Below are positions 52,601 to 60,657 of a stretch of 64,000 nt of DNA, one piece after another. Numbering within the stretch: the stretch's first letter is position 1; each line of letters opens with the position of its first letter. The DNA is from CAZZKE01 sp964655005. Its GTDB lineage: Bacteria; Pseudomonadota; Alphaproteobacteria; Rhodospirillales; JABHCV01. The stretch lies in NCBI GenBank assembly GCA_964655005.1, contig CAZZKE010000001.1:50391-114390 (forward strand), given 5' to 3'. The notes under the pieces were generated by a model. It did not search any database. It saw only the letters and a list, made by a program, of their open reading frames with translations, and was not told the DNA's origin. A program made the position numbers and the translations under genes.

Positions 52601-53210
52601 GGACATTATCGACAAGATATTTGACCCGTTCTTCACCACCGACGGGCAGGGCGCCGGCACCGGGCTTGGCCTAAGCATGGTTTACGGCTTCGTCGAACGC
52701 TCGGGCGGGTCGATATCGGTCCAGTCCGAAGCGGGCCGGGGCGCCACCTTCAACATCTATTTGCCCAGGGACATCCTGGCGGAAGTCGCCAGGGAAAATA
52801 ATTCAGAAGAAGAAAGTCCCGTGGCCATGGGACATGAAACTATCCTTGTGGTTGACGACGAACCGGATCTGGTGGAACTGGCCAAGGGAATCCTTGGCAA
52901 GCATGGCTATAATGTATTGACGGCTGGAAATGCCGAACAGGCGCTGCATATTCTGGACGAGTCGGGGGTCGGTAAAATTGACCTGCTATTTTCCGACATC
53001 GTAATGCCGGGAAGCATGAACGGCCTGGAACTTGCCCGCGCCGCGCTGGCCCGTGATCCTGGTCTCAGGGTCCTGATGGCGACCGGATACATGCAAAAAG
53101 TCACCGATGCCGATATGTACACCGATATTACCGGCACCCTGCTGAGCAAGCCATACAGCAAAACCGACCTGACCCAGGGAATCCGGGCCGCGCTTGACGG
53201 TATCAGATAG
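49602..53210 (+). CDS. Multi-PAS hybrid sensor histidine kinase
   Basis: 1202 residues, no membrane span, so a cytoplasmic sensor. Six PAS/PAC units run from about 65 to 825 (e.g. FENTGVGMAMADRSGRFRRV; HAIVAITDPSGIITYANDKF), several likely ligand-binding and others signal-relay. The kinase core has the H-box GGIAHDFNNLLGIILGNLDL with His at about 838, an N-box NLAINAHKAMPDGG, G1 DTGTGI and G2 GTGLGLSMVYG. A C-terminal receiver (about 1080-1200) has LLFSDIVMPG with Asp at about 1132. The HDFNN form of the H-box is typical of HisKA kinases with their own receiver. Partners probably include the OmpR-type regulator and downstream receiver proteins. Confidence 0.95.
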   Translation: MENCKQTILNHLHEIGNGRCSITESVISAEDDPDVREILTRLLKMHEDTRYRDEQAAVHSRHMANSEKRFRGAFENTGVGMAMADRSGRFRRVNASMRKICGYSEAELLSLTFFDLVYPGDLNYFRGLHERLYNGEIPEGFFLAETRCIHKDGSIAWALANVALLSENDGDDVYTIAHLEDITERRMIDEKLKQSENRLVLQINRTPLGVIYWDANFKVREWNPAAETIFGFASEEAVGRHASELIVPVEAREQVDEVWQELLNNRGGSYAVNQNIRKDGAKITCEWHNSPLINDDGEVFGVSSFVRDISMRINIEEALRASEERWQSLAAASFEGVLIHDSGVILDANERLAMMFDCNHSDLVGARVLDLIAAENRSQVQDNLLWLVDATFEATGLGKDGSEFPIEISSRGIAYRGATQRAVVIRDLSQYKQTENALRQEKERAEKALTELAYQKAALDQHAIVAITDPSGIITYANDKFCVISGYEREELIGNSHSVVKSGLHPVSFFKNLWETISSGQVWRSEVVNRAKDGSLYWVDTTIVPFRGVDGEIQQYVAIRNDITELKQTEQALRTSEELFYKAFSASPALNAILEFETTRMINVNDTWLDFMGMKRDEVIGKTVAEIGFWADPGSRLDFIDTLERDGVVRDREIRVRTNSGELRDLLIAADIVEFAGMKCMMVVSLDIGERKKTENLEARLGRVVEGSLNEIYVFTVDTMRFTQVNKGARENLGYSSAELLGMTPLDIKPQVSAPEFEALVKRLRDSRQDEISFETVHRRKDGTIYEVAIRLCYLRDETPPVFIAFVEDISDRKVAEEVARRSQKIEAVGHLTGGIAHDFNNLLGIILGNLDLLEEELTASQDLAPLVRTAQRAALRGSEMTKRLLSFSSKTAPRTISVNINDSIISMAPLIDRSLSQEIEVVNELSGNLWNTLINDGDFEDAILNLAINAHKAMPDGGKLTFRTENSVIGRYTAAAPSAIKPGEYVHLSVSDTGTGIARDIIDKIFDPFFTTDGQGAGTGLGLSMVYGFVERSGGSISVQSEAGRGATFNIYLPRDILAEVARENNSEEESPVAMGHETILVVDDEPDLVELAKGILGKHGYNVLTAGNAEQALHILDESGVGKIDLLFSDIVMPGSMNGLELARAALARDPGLRVLMATGYMQKVTDADMYTDITGTLLSKPYSKTDLTQGIRAALDGIR

Positions 53211-53251
53211 CACTGATTAGGGGCCGGGTAAGGCGCTTGTCGGCGATCCCA

Positions 53252-53269
53252 ATTACAAAACTTTACAAA
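53252..53269 (+). promoter_or_regulatory. Candidate OmpR-type tandem binding site, copy 2
   Basis: ATTACA-AAACT-TTACAAA matches copy 1 at 17 of 18 bases and lies 113 bp upstream of the REC-EAL gene. Confidence 0.5.
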
Positions 53270-53271
53270 CA

Positions 53272-53297
53272 AACCGGCGCGGCTTAATCCGCCGGTT
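53272..53297. repeat. Inverted repeat between the kinase and REC-EAL genes
   Basis: AACCGGCG (53272-53279) and CGCCGGTT (53290-53297) around a 10-base loop. No T tract follows; possibly a weak terminator of the kinase gene or an operator adjoining the tandem TTACA site. Confidence 0.4.
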
Positions 53298-53381
53298 ACA
53301 GGCGCCGCATAGCATTCGGTCGGAGCGGTGAAAAGTACCGCGTATTTCCAGGAATGGCCGGTTCAAGAAAGAAATTTTTAA

Positions 53382-54584
53382 ATGCAGATGCAGCTACAAT
53401 ACAGGCCCAAGGTTCTGGTCGTCGATGATGAAGTGGATATTTCAGATTTCATCTGTGCGGCGGCGGAAAAACAGGGCTATCAGGCTACCGCTTTAAATGA
53501 TTCGACCGAGTTCGCCAGCACCTATCTGATTGACACCAGCCTGATCGTTCTTGACCTTAACATGCCGGGGGTCGATGGCATCGAAGTGATCCGCTTTCTG
53601 GCCGCAAACAAGAGCCAGGCGTCGCTGGTTATTTCCAGTGGCTCGGACAAGGCGATTCTGCGCTCGGCCGAGGAACTGGCCAAGGCGCACGGTCTGGACG
53701 TTATCGGAGTACTCAAGAAACCGGTGCGTCTGGCTGAATTAAAGAGACTGTTTGCCCGATACGCCAAACCGCTGCCCCGACCGCAACATATTCCTCTGGG
53801 TGGCAGCGACGAATTTCCCTCGGTCGATGATTTGCGCGAAGCGATAGACAGTGGCGGCCTGTCGCTGGCCTGTCAGCCGCAAATAAACTTGCAGACGGGC
53901 GATCTTACCGGTGTCGAGATGCTGGTCCGCTGGCAGCATTCGGTAAAGGGCGCCATCCCGCCGTACTATTTTGTGCCGATGGCCGAAAAAGCCCATCTGA
54001 TCGATGAATTGACCGCTTTTGTCGTCTCGCATTCACTGCGGCAGGCCGGCGCCTGGCGGACCGAGGGTATCGATACGCGGGTATCGATAAACATGTCGCC
54101 GTTGAGCCTGACGGACGTCGAATTACCGGAAAAAATCAGCGACCTCGCGCGCCAAAACAGGGTCGATCCCGCACGGGTGGTGATTGAGGTGACGGAAACC
54201 GCGCTGGCCCAAAACATGGTGCAATTTCTCGATGTCTTGACCCGTCTGCGGCTGAAGGGGTTCAAGCTGTCGATTGACGATTTCGGGACCGGCTATTCAT
54301 CCATGGGGCAGTTAATCCGCGCCCCCTTTAACGAACTCAAGATAGACCGGACATTCGTGAAAGACATTCGGTCCGCCAGGGACAGCCGGGTGATTATCGG
54401 AAGCTCCATAAAAATGGCGCACGATCTGGGCATAACGGTAGTTGCCGAGGGTATCGAAACGGCGGCCGACTGGAATTTTCTGCATGATCTGGGTTGTGAC
54501 GACGGCCAGGGGTACTGGATGGCCCGTCCAATGCCGACACGGGAGTTGGGGAAATGGATAAATACAAGGGAGGGAACAAGGTAA
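53382..54584 (+). CDS. Response regulator with EAL phosphodiesterase output
   Basis: 400 residues. Receiver domain (about 8-125): VLVVDDEVDIS, phospho-Asp in LIVLDLNMPGVDG (about 58), conserved Lys in VLKKPV. EAL domain (about 145-395): VEMLVRW (Glu kept, EML instead of EAL), NMSPLSL, VIEVTETAL, IDDFGTGYSSM, KIDRTFV, AEGIET and DGQGYWMARP, so all metal and catalytic residues appear present and c-di-GMP hydrolysis is expected. The layout matches VieA-like RR-PDE proteins without the DNA-binding tail. Its stop codon touches the start of the lone receiver. Confidence 0.94.
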   Translation: MQMQLQYRPKVLVVDDEVDISDFICAAAEKQGYQATALNDSTEFASTYLIDTSLIVLDLNMPGVDGIEVIRFLAANKSQASLVISSGSDKAILRSAEELAKAHGLDVIGVLKKPVRLAELKRLFARYAKPLPRPQHIPLGGSDEFPSVDDLREAIDSGGLSLACQPQINLQTGDLTGVEMLVRWQHSVKGAIPPYYFVPMAEKAHLIDELTAFVVSHSLRQAGAWRTEGIDTRVSINMSPLSLTDVELPEKISDLARQNRVDPARVVIEVTETALAQNMVQFLDVLTRLRLKGFKLSIDDFGTGYSSMGQLIRAPFNELKIDRTFVKDIRSARDSRVIIGSSIKMAHDLGITVVAEGIETAADWNFLHDLGCDDGQGYWMARPMPTRELGKWINTREGTR

Positions 54585-55025
54585 ATGCAGGAACAACCGG
54601 ACACTCGGCCCGACGGGCCGTGCGAAAATGCCAGGCGAATATTGGTTATCGATGACGATGCCGATATTACCGAGATTATCTATCGAGCCTTGCACAACAA
54701 GCACAACCGCGTCGTCACCATGAACCAGATGGAAGTAGTGCTGGACTCACCATGGTCCCTGGAAAACTGCGACATCGCCATTGTTGATCTGTTTATGCCG
54801 GGCATCGGCGGTATCGAAGGCATTAGGAGAATCAGGGAACAAAACCCGGTGTGCAAGATTATCGCCATATCCGGCGGTTGGGGCGAAATGAACATATACG
54901 ACGCACTCAGCGCGGCGGAGAAAATTGGCGCCGACATGGTCCTCGCGAAACCGTTCCGCATCAACGACATTCGCGAAACCGTGCGCCAGGTTCTGGCCGG
55001 CTTGTCGATGCCGTCTCCGACATAG
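54585..55025 (+). CDS. Single-domain response regulator
   Basis: 146 residues: an 18-residue polar leader and one receiver domain with ILVIDDDADITEII, phospho-Asp in IAIVDLFMPGIGG (about 69) and MVLAKPFRINDIRE Lys. There is no output domain, so it acts as a phosphate sink or relay within the module. The ATG follows the REC-EAL stop directly (TAAATG), and its GGGAGGGAACAAGG ribosome site lies within the previous gene. Confidence 0.93.
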   Translation: MQEQPDTRPDGPCENARRILVIDDDADITEIIYRALHNKHNRVVTMNQMEVVLDSPWSLENCDIAIVDLFMPGIGGIEGIRRIREQNPVCKIIAISGGWGEMNIYDALSAAEKIGADMVLAKPFRINDIRETVRQVLAGLSMPSPT

Positions 55026-55103
55026 AGGCCACCTTGCCGGAAGATTTTGTGACTACCCGCTTTATTGGAATGTTCGGTATTGGAAATGCCCAGCACGGTA
55101 TGG

Positions 55104-55121
55104 TCCGCCAATGTTGGCGGA
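55104..55121. repeat. Perfect inverted repeat after the receiver gene
   Basis: TCCGCCAA (55104-55111) and TTGGCGGA (55114-55121). No T tract; either a protein-binding palindrome or a short hairpin. Confidence 0.45.
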
Positions 55122-55350
55122 ACATGTAAACAAGCAAAGCCCTTCATGGAAGGCCTGTCGAAAACTGAAAAAGAAGGGAGGAAAAACAAAAAAAGCAGCT
55201 TAAACCACCAAAATCCCCATCATGTCCGCCCCTCAGGCCTGGTGGCGCGCTTGGAAATAGAATCTGCCAACTGTTGACGTAAATTTGTCGCGACGTAATT
55301 AAATTCGGCCTTAGAATGGCTGCAGAGAATTTTCTATTTCCTAGACGATG

Positions 55351-55365
55351 GTACAAAGTTGTAAT
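55351..55365 (-). promoter_or_regulatory. Weaker relative of the TTACA tandem site
   Basis: On the minus strand reads ATTACAACTTTGTAC, like the two upstream sites but with two bases missing between half-sites. It is about 60 bp upstream of the AOR start. Confidence 0.25.
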
Positions 55366-55424
55366 TTCAATGAACCAACGGGTTACATGGAAAATACCCG
55401 TCAAACCACAGGACATTGGAATAC

Positions 55425-57158
55425 ATGCGGAAATACCTGCACATCTATCTCGACGATCAATCGATAGATACCAAGGAATTACACGGCGAGGATATTGCCC
55501 GCGCCGGTCGCTACCTAATCGCCAAGTCGCTGCTTGAAAATGGCATCGCCACGGTCGATCCATTGTCGGCCGAAAACCCGTTAATTTTCTCTGCCGGTCC
55601 CTTCGCCGGAACCAATATGTCAAACGGCAACCGTCTCAGTGTTGGCTGCAAAAGCCCACTTACCGGCGGCATCAAGGAATCCAACGTTGGTGGCACCTTC
55701 GCCATGGCGCTGGGTCATCAGGCACTGGCCGGATTTACCTTGCACGGGCGCTCGGCCGACTGGGTGGTCCTCTATTTTGCCAAGGATGGAACAATCACCT
55801 TTGATGATGCGGCTCCCTATATGGGCAAGGGCAATTTTGAAGCCGCTGCCCGGCTGCATGAAAAGTATGGCAAGAAAGTCAGTTTGGCGTTGTGTGGGCC
55901 CATCGGTGAATATCAGGGTTTGATCGCCGGCATCAGTTTCAGCGACCGCGAAAACCGGCCGGTGCGTCTCGCCGGGCGTGGGGGCGTCGGCGCCGTCATG
56001 GGCTCGAAAAAAATCAAAGCCATCGTCGTCGAGATGAACCGGATGCCGGAACTGCACGACAAGAAAAAAGTTATTGCCACCGTTCGCGATTATGCCACAA
56101 GGCTTGAGGCCGAAACCGCCGTCCAGAACGTGAGAAAACTGGGAACGGCGATGGTCGCCGATATGACCAATTACACCGGCGGCCTGCCGGTTCGTAACTT
56201 CACCGGCGGGCAGTTTATCGATATCGACAAGGGAATACTGAAACTTGGTGGACAGTATATCCATGAACGAAATGTCGAACGAGGCGGCGATCCTTCACAC
56301 GCCTGCATGCCCGGTTGCGTAATCAAGTGCTCCAATGTTTATGTCGATGAAAACGGCGAGGAATTGGTTTCGCCACTGGAATACGAGACACTTTGCCTGA
56401 TGGGCTGCAACTGTGGCATCGATGATCCGGATGACGTCGCTAAACTGAACAACATCGCCAACGATTTAGGTATCGACACCATCGAGATCGGCGCCACGCT
56501 GGGTATCCTGATGGATAGCGGTCGAGCGGAATTTGGCGATTTGGAATTCATGGCTAGCGCCCTGGAGGACATCCGTCAGGGCAACAAAAACGGTCGCCTA
56601 CTGGCCCTGGGAACGGCCCGTGTCGGTGAACATTACGGCATCAAGCGGGTGCCCGTGATCAAGAAGCAGGCGATTAGCGCCTATGATCCCAGGGTCATCG
56701 AAGTGACCGGCATTTCGATGATGCTGACGGCCCAGGGCGCAGACCACACGGTCGGTAACCATCCAGCCTACGAATGTGCCGACAAGACTGTCAAGGAACT
56801 GGCGAAAGAGAGTCTCGAAATTCAGATACATGGTGCCATAACAGATTCTTTCGGTCTTTGCCTGTTGGGCCGCTCGGTGACCAATGCCAATCATTCGCTG
56901 ATCGCCGATGGTATTAACAATGCCCTCGGCACTAATCTCGATGCATCATTCATCTGGCAAATTGGGCTCGATACCCTGAAGCTGGAAAAGAAATTCAACG
57001 AAGTCGCAGGGTTTAGCGAAAGCGACGACGAATTGCCGGCCTTCTTCCATCACGAAGCCCTGCCGCCGACCGGGCGTGTGGCACGTCTGCATGCGCGGGA
57101 ATTAAACCGATATTTCAGCGAACTGATGGGGCAAGCCTTACCCGATCAAAACTGCTAG
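55425..57158 (+). CDS. Aldehyde ferredoxin oxidoreductase (AOR) family, tungsten/molybdenum enzyme
   Basis: 577 residues, AOR family. The N-terminal domain has the cofactor-binding SAGPFAGTNMSNGNRLSVGC (about 46-65, with adjoining KSPLTGGIKESN). The 4Fe-4S ligands appear as HACMPGCVIKC (Cys 294, 298 and 302) and Cys in DSFGLCLLG (about 479). Most AORs have Cys-x2-Cys-x3-Cys, so the x3-x3 spacing here is a variant. The family oxidises aldehydes or reduces acids using W-bispyranopterin and ferredoxin. ATG at 55425 used; an in-frame TTG 9 bases upstream is possible. It converges with the OsmC gene, 24 bp apart. AORs are uncommon in aerobic alphaproteobacteria, so transfer is likely. Confidence 0.92.
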   Translation: MRKYLHIYLDDQSIDTKELHGEDIARAGRYLIAKSLLENGIATVDPLSAENPLIFSAGPFAGTNMSNGNRLSVGCKSPLTGGIKESNVGGTFAMALGHQALAGFTLHGRSADWVVLYFAKDGTITFDDAAPYMGKGNFEAAARLHEKYGKKVSLALCGPIGEYQGLIAGISFSDRENRPVRLAGRGGVGAVMGSKKIKAIVVEMNRMPELHDKKKVIATVRDYATRLEAETAVQNVRKLGTAMVADMTNYTGGLPVRNFTGGQFIDIDKGILKLGGQYIHERNVERGGDPSHACMPGCVIKCSNVYVDENGEELVSPLEYETLCLMGCNCGIDDPDDVAKLNNIANDLGIDTIEIGATLGILMDSGRAEFGDLEFMASALEDIRQGNKNGRLLALGTARVGEHYGIKRVPVIKKQAISAYDPRVIEVTGISMMLTAQGADHTVGNHPAYECADKTVKELAKESLEIQIHGAITDSFGLCLLGRSVTNANHSLIADGINNALGTNLDASFIWQIGLDTLKLEKKFNEVAGFSESDDELPAFFHHEALPPTGRVARLHARELNRYFSELMGQALPDQNC

Positions 57159-57182
57159 GTTGCATAGGGTGTTTCTGTAGGC

Positions 57183-57587
57183 TTACACAACTTCTTGGTT
57201 TTCGACGGGACAAACATCGATAAGGATATCGGGTGAGTTGACCAGCGTCTTGTGAATACGGCAGGCTTTGGCAACGCTGTTTATAATCTCCTTTTGGTTT
57301 TCGGGAACACTGTCATCGACGAAAACCTTAATAGATATCTCCGCATAGCTGTTTGTCGCTTCATCCACTTCGCTGAAAAGTACCAAGCGTAGATTTTCTG
57401 TCTGCAATTCCTTGCGCCGCATATAGTGTCCAACCGTTGTAATGGTGCAGCCTCCCAGCGCAAGCAAAAGTAAATCAATCGAGCGGGGACCATTTTCCTT
57501 GCCCGGACCGGCAGAAATATCCAAGCTTGACGTACGACCAATAACGCTCGCTCCATCATTCCCGAAAGTGAAGGTCGCCTCAGCCAT
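57183..57587 (-). CDS. OsmC-family protein
   Basis: 134 residues, OsmC/Ohr superfamily. The two reactive cysteines are in LLLALGGCTITTVGHYMRRK (Cys 47) and SVAKACRIHKTL (Cys 109), the YhfA-like OsmC spacing. Such proteins reduce organic hydroperoxides or act on small thiol-linked substrates. It overlaps the GntR gene by 8 bp and is coexpressed with it, pointing to a protective or metabolic role in the same pathway as the AOR and molybdoenzyme (inference). Confidence 0.9.
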   Translation of the reverse strand: MAEATFTFGNDGASVIGRTSSLDISAGPGKENGPRSIDLLLLALGGCTITTVGHYMRRKELQTENLRLVLFSEVDEATNSYAEISIKVFVDDSVPENQKEIINSVAKACRIHKTLVNSPDILIDVCPVENQEVV

Positions 57588-58449
57588 GCGACCCTCTGGC
57601 TTGCTTTAACTGCCGCTTTTCGGTGCGTCTTGCTTTCGGCGGTACCGCCCGGCGATTGGCGACATCACCCGTTTCACGCGCGCCTCTCGCCGCCAGGACC
57701 CAACCTCCGGGGGCCCGCCGTTGATGCTTTTGAGATATATAGAACCGGGTTCGGTCACTGCGATAGAGGCTGACGCTATGCTCTATTGGCTGACGCTTCC
57801 GGTTGTAGGTGGTACGTGTCACGGAAAGCAGAGCCCGGCCGGCATTAACTTCCAGAAGTGCCGCCTGCTTGGTGTCGGCCATAATGGCTTCGATGATCTG
57901 ATCGGCCTCCTCCGCTTGAACGCCACACCGTTGGCTCAGGGTTTCAAGTAAGTGCTTGGCCGCAAGATCTTTTTTGCTTAACCGCTCGCCCATCCAGGTG
58001 GGCAGGTACACCCTGGTTGCGGAAAACGGCTCGCCATCTATGTCGACAACGCGAAGAAAACTGTAGGCGACATCATTCGGCGAAAGCCCCAGGGCTTCCG
58101 CGGCAGAGTGGGGCGGGCGGCCGATTTTTTCCTCTTGGACTCTCAATTTGGCGGGAATTCCCAGTGCGATCAGGTCTTCCAGCAGGCAGGTCATTTTGAG
58201 TTCGGTAACGCTTTTACCCACCGAGCGTACAAAAGAACCGCGACCCGGTTCACGGCAGATTATGCCGTCGTGTTCGAGGTTGTTGAGCGCCTGACGAACC
58301 GTCGCCCTGCTGACCTGAAACATCTTTCCAAGATCCGCTTCCGAAGGAATTCGATCATCGACGCGTAATTCACCGCTCGATATCTTGTCTCGCAGAATTT
58401 CTTCGATCTGATGGTAGTAGGGCGTTGGGCCCCGCTTCAGCGGCCTCAT
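57580..58449 (-). CDS. GntR/HutC-family transcriptional regulator
   Basis: 289 residues. The winged helix (about 10-75) has YYHQIEEILRDKISSGELRV, DRIPSEADLGKMFQVSRATV and RQALNNLEHDGIICREPGRG. The UTRA ligand domain (about 90-235) has the HutC pattern with FLRVVDIDGEPFSATRVYLP. After about residue 245 comes a 45-residue Arg/Lys-rich tail not typical of the family. The start at 58449 is supported by AGGAG 8 bases upstream; a second ATG 33 bases upstream is less well placed. Divergent from the TRAP operon, which it probably controls together with itself. Confidence 0.93.
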   Translation of the reverse strand: MRPLKRGPTPYYHQIEEILRDKISSGELRVDDRIPSEADLGKMFQVSRATVRQALNNLEHDGIICREPGRGSFVRSVGKSVTELKMTCLLEDLIALGIPAKLRVQEEKIGRPPHSAAEALGLSPNDVAYSFLRVVDIDGEPFSATRVYLPTWMGERLSKKDLAAKHLLETLSQRCGVQAEEADQIIEAIMADTKQAALLEVNAGRALLSVTRTTYNRKRQPIEHSVSLYRSDRTRFYISQKHQRRAPGGWVLAARGARETGDVANRRAVPPKARRTEKRQLKQARGSHG

Positions 58450-58472
58450 TAAGGTGACTCCTGATTTCCACA

Positions 58473-58506
58473 AATGGTCCATTGACAGAATGTACTAATG
58501 TCCATA
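58473..58506. promoter_or_regulatory. Candidate GntR operator pair with a TTGACA element
   Basis: AATGG-T-CCATT (58473-58483, perfect palindrome) and AATGTCCATA (58497-58506) are similar elements 24 bp apart in the divergent gntR-TRAP gap. A rightward -35-like TTGACA sits between them, so binding would block the TRAP promoter. Confidence 0.4.
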
Positions 58507-58655
58507 CGGTTGCAAGTCTGAAACTATAAAACACAATAAAAAAAAGACGGTGTATGACAATAATCTGACGATCAGTCCGTGGAGCGCGTCCGGATATCGA
58601 ACGTCTGATTTCAAAGCCGTTGTCTAATGGAGAGGTTATTGGCTGGGCCGTTGCA

Positions 58656-60623
58656 ATGAAACAGAAGGCATCAATTGGGATCCACAACTGGTTCCTTACG
58701 CAAGTTCGGCAACCCGTACCGAAATTAGCGGAATGGATATTTGGTCTGGCGCTGGCGAGTCTATCCATTTACACCGCCGGTTTTGGTTTGCTGGATGATG
58801 TTCTTCAACGCACATTAATGGTTTCCGTTTCCGTCGTCGCGGTGGCGTTGGCTGAACCACTCGCGAAACGGTTTCCGGACCTTCCGGCAGGCGGAAAAAT
58901 ATTACTCTGGACGGTCGACCTGGTCATCGTCGCGGCCATGACGCTCAGTATTTTTTGGGTTTTTCGTCTGCAGGACTCGTTGTGGGAGGGCGTCTACGAG
59001 TTCACCGCGCTCGATCTTTTTTTTGCGGCCAGCGGTATGGTCGCGTTGCTTGAAATCACTCGCCGGGCTATGGGGCTTCCGCTCGCCATGATCGGCGTAC
59101 TGGCTATTGCGTACGGTTTGTTCGGTGAATATCTGCCGTGGATATTAAATCATCCGAGTTATAGCCTTGAAGAAACCTTGCAGGCAATTTGGTACAGCTT
59201 CGACGGCGTTTTCGGCCTTCCCGCAGCCGTAGTCGGTGGGCAGATTTTCGTGTTTTTCGTTTTTGGCGCCATGCTGCTGGGGACGGGCGCCGGTGCGACA
59301 TTGCTGAAGGTTTCGACAACCGTCACCGGGCGTTTGCGCGGTGGTCCGGCCCATGCCGCCATCGTTTCCAGCGCGCTATTCGGCACAATTTCCGGCAGCG
59401 TAACCGCAAATGTCGTCGGGACCGGGGTCTTCACTATTCCGATGACCAAAAGCCGGGGGTTCGCGGCCCATTTTGCCGGTGGCGTTGAGGCCGCGGCTTC
59501 GACAGGGGGGCAATTCATGCCTCCCGTCATGGGCGCCGCTGCATTCCTGATGGCGGAAATGTTGGGTGTATCCTATCTGACCGTCACCTTTGCCGCACTG
59601 TTGCCCTCAATGTTCTATTACGGAAGCCTGTTCGTGGCGGTATCTGTCGAGGCCGCGAGAAAAAACCTGAAACCGATACCAGAAGCTGAAAGGCCACGCC
59701 TGACCCGCGAGGACTGGAAGCAAATGCTGACTTTTGTAATCCCAGTGTGCGTTATTGTGTTTACCTTGATAATGGGCCGGTCACCGGCTGTGGTGGGATT
59801 GTTCGGCCTGTTGGCAACCGTGGCCACCGGATTGATATTCAATCCCGAACTCCGCCGCAATCCTGGGCAGTTGATTGATAGTCTGGCGCAGGGTGGTATG
59901 GCCGGCGCCCGCATTATGGTCGCCGTCGGAACCATCGGGATTGTCGTTGGGGTCCTTAGCTTCACCGGCCTGGGTATCGAATTTGCGATGACGGTGATGT
60001 CCCTGGGTGGGGACAGTCTGATCATTTCTTTGATCCTGACGATGTTTGCCTGCCTGGTCTTGGGCATGGGGCTACCGACGTTACCGGCCTATCTGATTAT
60101 CGTGCTGATCATGGGGCCGGCGCTTCAGCAACTGGCGGTTCCGCCGTTAACAACTCATTTATTTGTGCTTTATTTCGGAGTTCTTTCGGCGATCACGCCC
60201 CCGGTCGCGGTTGCCGCTTTTGCCGCGGCACCGATCGCCGGGTCTCATCCTCTTCGTACCGCAGTGACGGCGATGCGGTTGGCCGCGGTCGGGTTTATCA
60301 TTCCGTTCGTCTTCGTCTATCACCCTTCGCTGCTTCTCGGAGAGGAGTTTCAGCTCTGGCCGCTTTTGTGGATCGCTTTACGTCTGGTGCTTGCGATCTG
60401 GCTGTTGACGACGGGCCTCGCCGGGTATGACAAAACCAAGCTGTCGTATCTTGGGCGTGGAGTGAGGGTCGCCATCGGTGTCCTAGTTCTGGTTCCCGAA
60501 CCATGGGTGGCCGTAATCACTTTTGTCTTCGGCACGGTTTTGGTTTCGGTGGCCCGTCACCCAAGCGGCTCAACCCTTTTTGAAAGAGCCGTCAAGGCCC
60601 GTTTAGGCGGGACGCGAGCGTAA
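58656..60623 (+). CDS. TRAP transporter fused permease (TAXI type)
   Basis: About 655 residues with roughly 16-17 membrane spans: a DctQ-like four-helix N-terminal part and a DctM-like large permease in one chain, the form paired with TAXI binding proteins. Strings include FVFGAMLLGTGAGATLLKVS, GSVTANVVGTGVFTIPMTKS, GGQFMPPVMGAAAFLMAEM and ITPPVAVAAFAAAPIAGSHP. It imports an organic acid or amino acid using a Na+ or H+ gradient. Start choice is unsure: ATG at 58656 is used, but the GGAGAGG upstream is 22 bases away and a TTG at 58620 is in frame. Confidence 0.92.
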   Translation: MKQKASIGIHNWFLTQVRQPVPKLAEWIFGLALASLSIYTAGFGLLDDVLQRTLMVSVSVVAVALAEPLAKRFPDLPAGGKILLWTVDLVIVAAMTLSIFWVFRLQDSLWEGVYEFTALDLFFAASGMVALLEITRRAMGLPLAMIGVLAIAYGLFGEYLPWILNHPSYSLEETLQAIWYSFDGVFGLPAAVVGGQIFVFFVFGAMLLGTGAGATLLKVSTTVTGRLRGGPAHAAIVSSALFGTISGSVTANVVGTGVFTIPMTKSRGFAAHFAGGVEAAASTGGQFMPPVMGAAAFLMAEMLGVSYLTVTFAALLPSMFYYGSLFVAVSVEAARKNLKPIPEAERPRLTREDWKQMLTFVIPVCVIVFTLIMGRSPAVVGLFGLLATVATGLIFNPELRRNPGQLIDSLAQGGMAGARIMVAVGTIGIVVGVLSFTGLGIEFAMTVMSLGGDSLIISLILTMFACLVLGMGLPTLPAYLIIVLIMGPALQQLAVPPLTTHLFVLYFGVLSAITPPVAVAAFAAAPIAGSHPLRTAVTAMRLAAVGFIIPFVFVYHPSLLLGEEFQLWPLLWIALRLVLAIWLLTTGLAGYDKTKLSYLGRGVRVAIGVLVLVPEPWVAVITFVFGTVLVSVARHPSGSTLFERAVKARLGGTRA

Positions 60624-60657
60624 CAATTCGTAGAGAAAACAAAAAAAGGAGGAAACA

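Larger units (their letters stand above)
55026..55424. other. Intergenic region between the signalling island and the AOR gene
   Basis: About 400 bases without a supportable gene. It holds a perfect TCCGCCAA-TG-TTGGCGGA inverted repeat (55104-55121), 80 bp past the receiver gene, which may end that transcript, and a reversed TTACA-like element (55351-55365) resembling the tandem sites at 49.4 and 53.3 kb. Confidence 0.5.
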
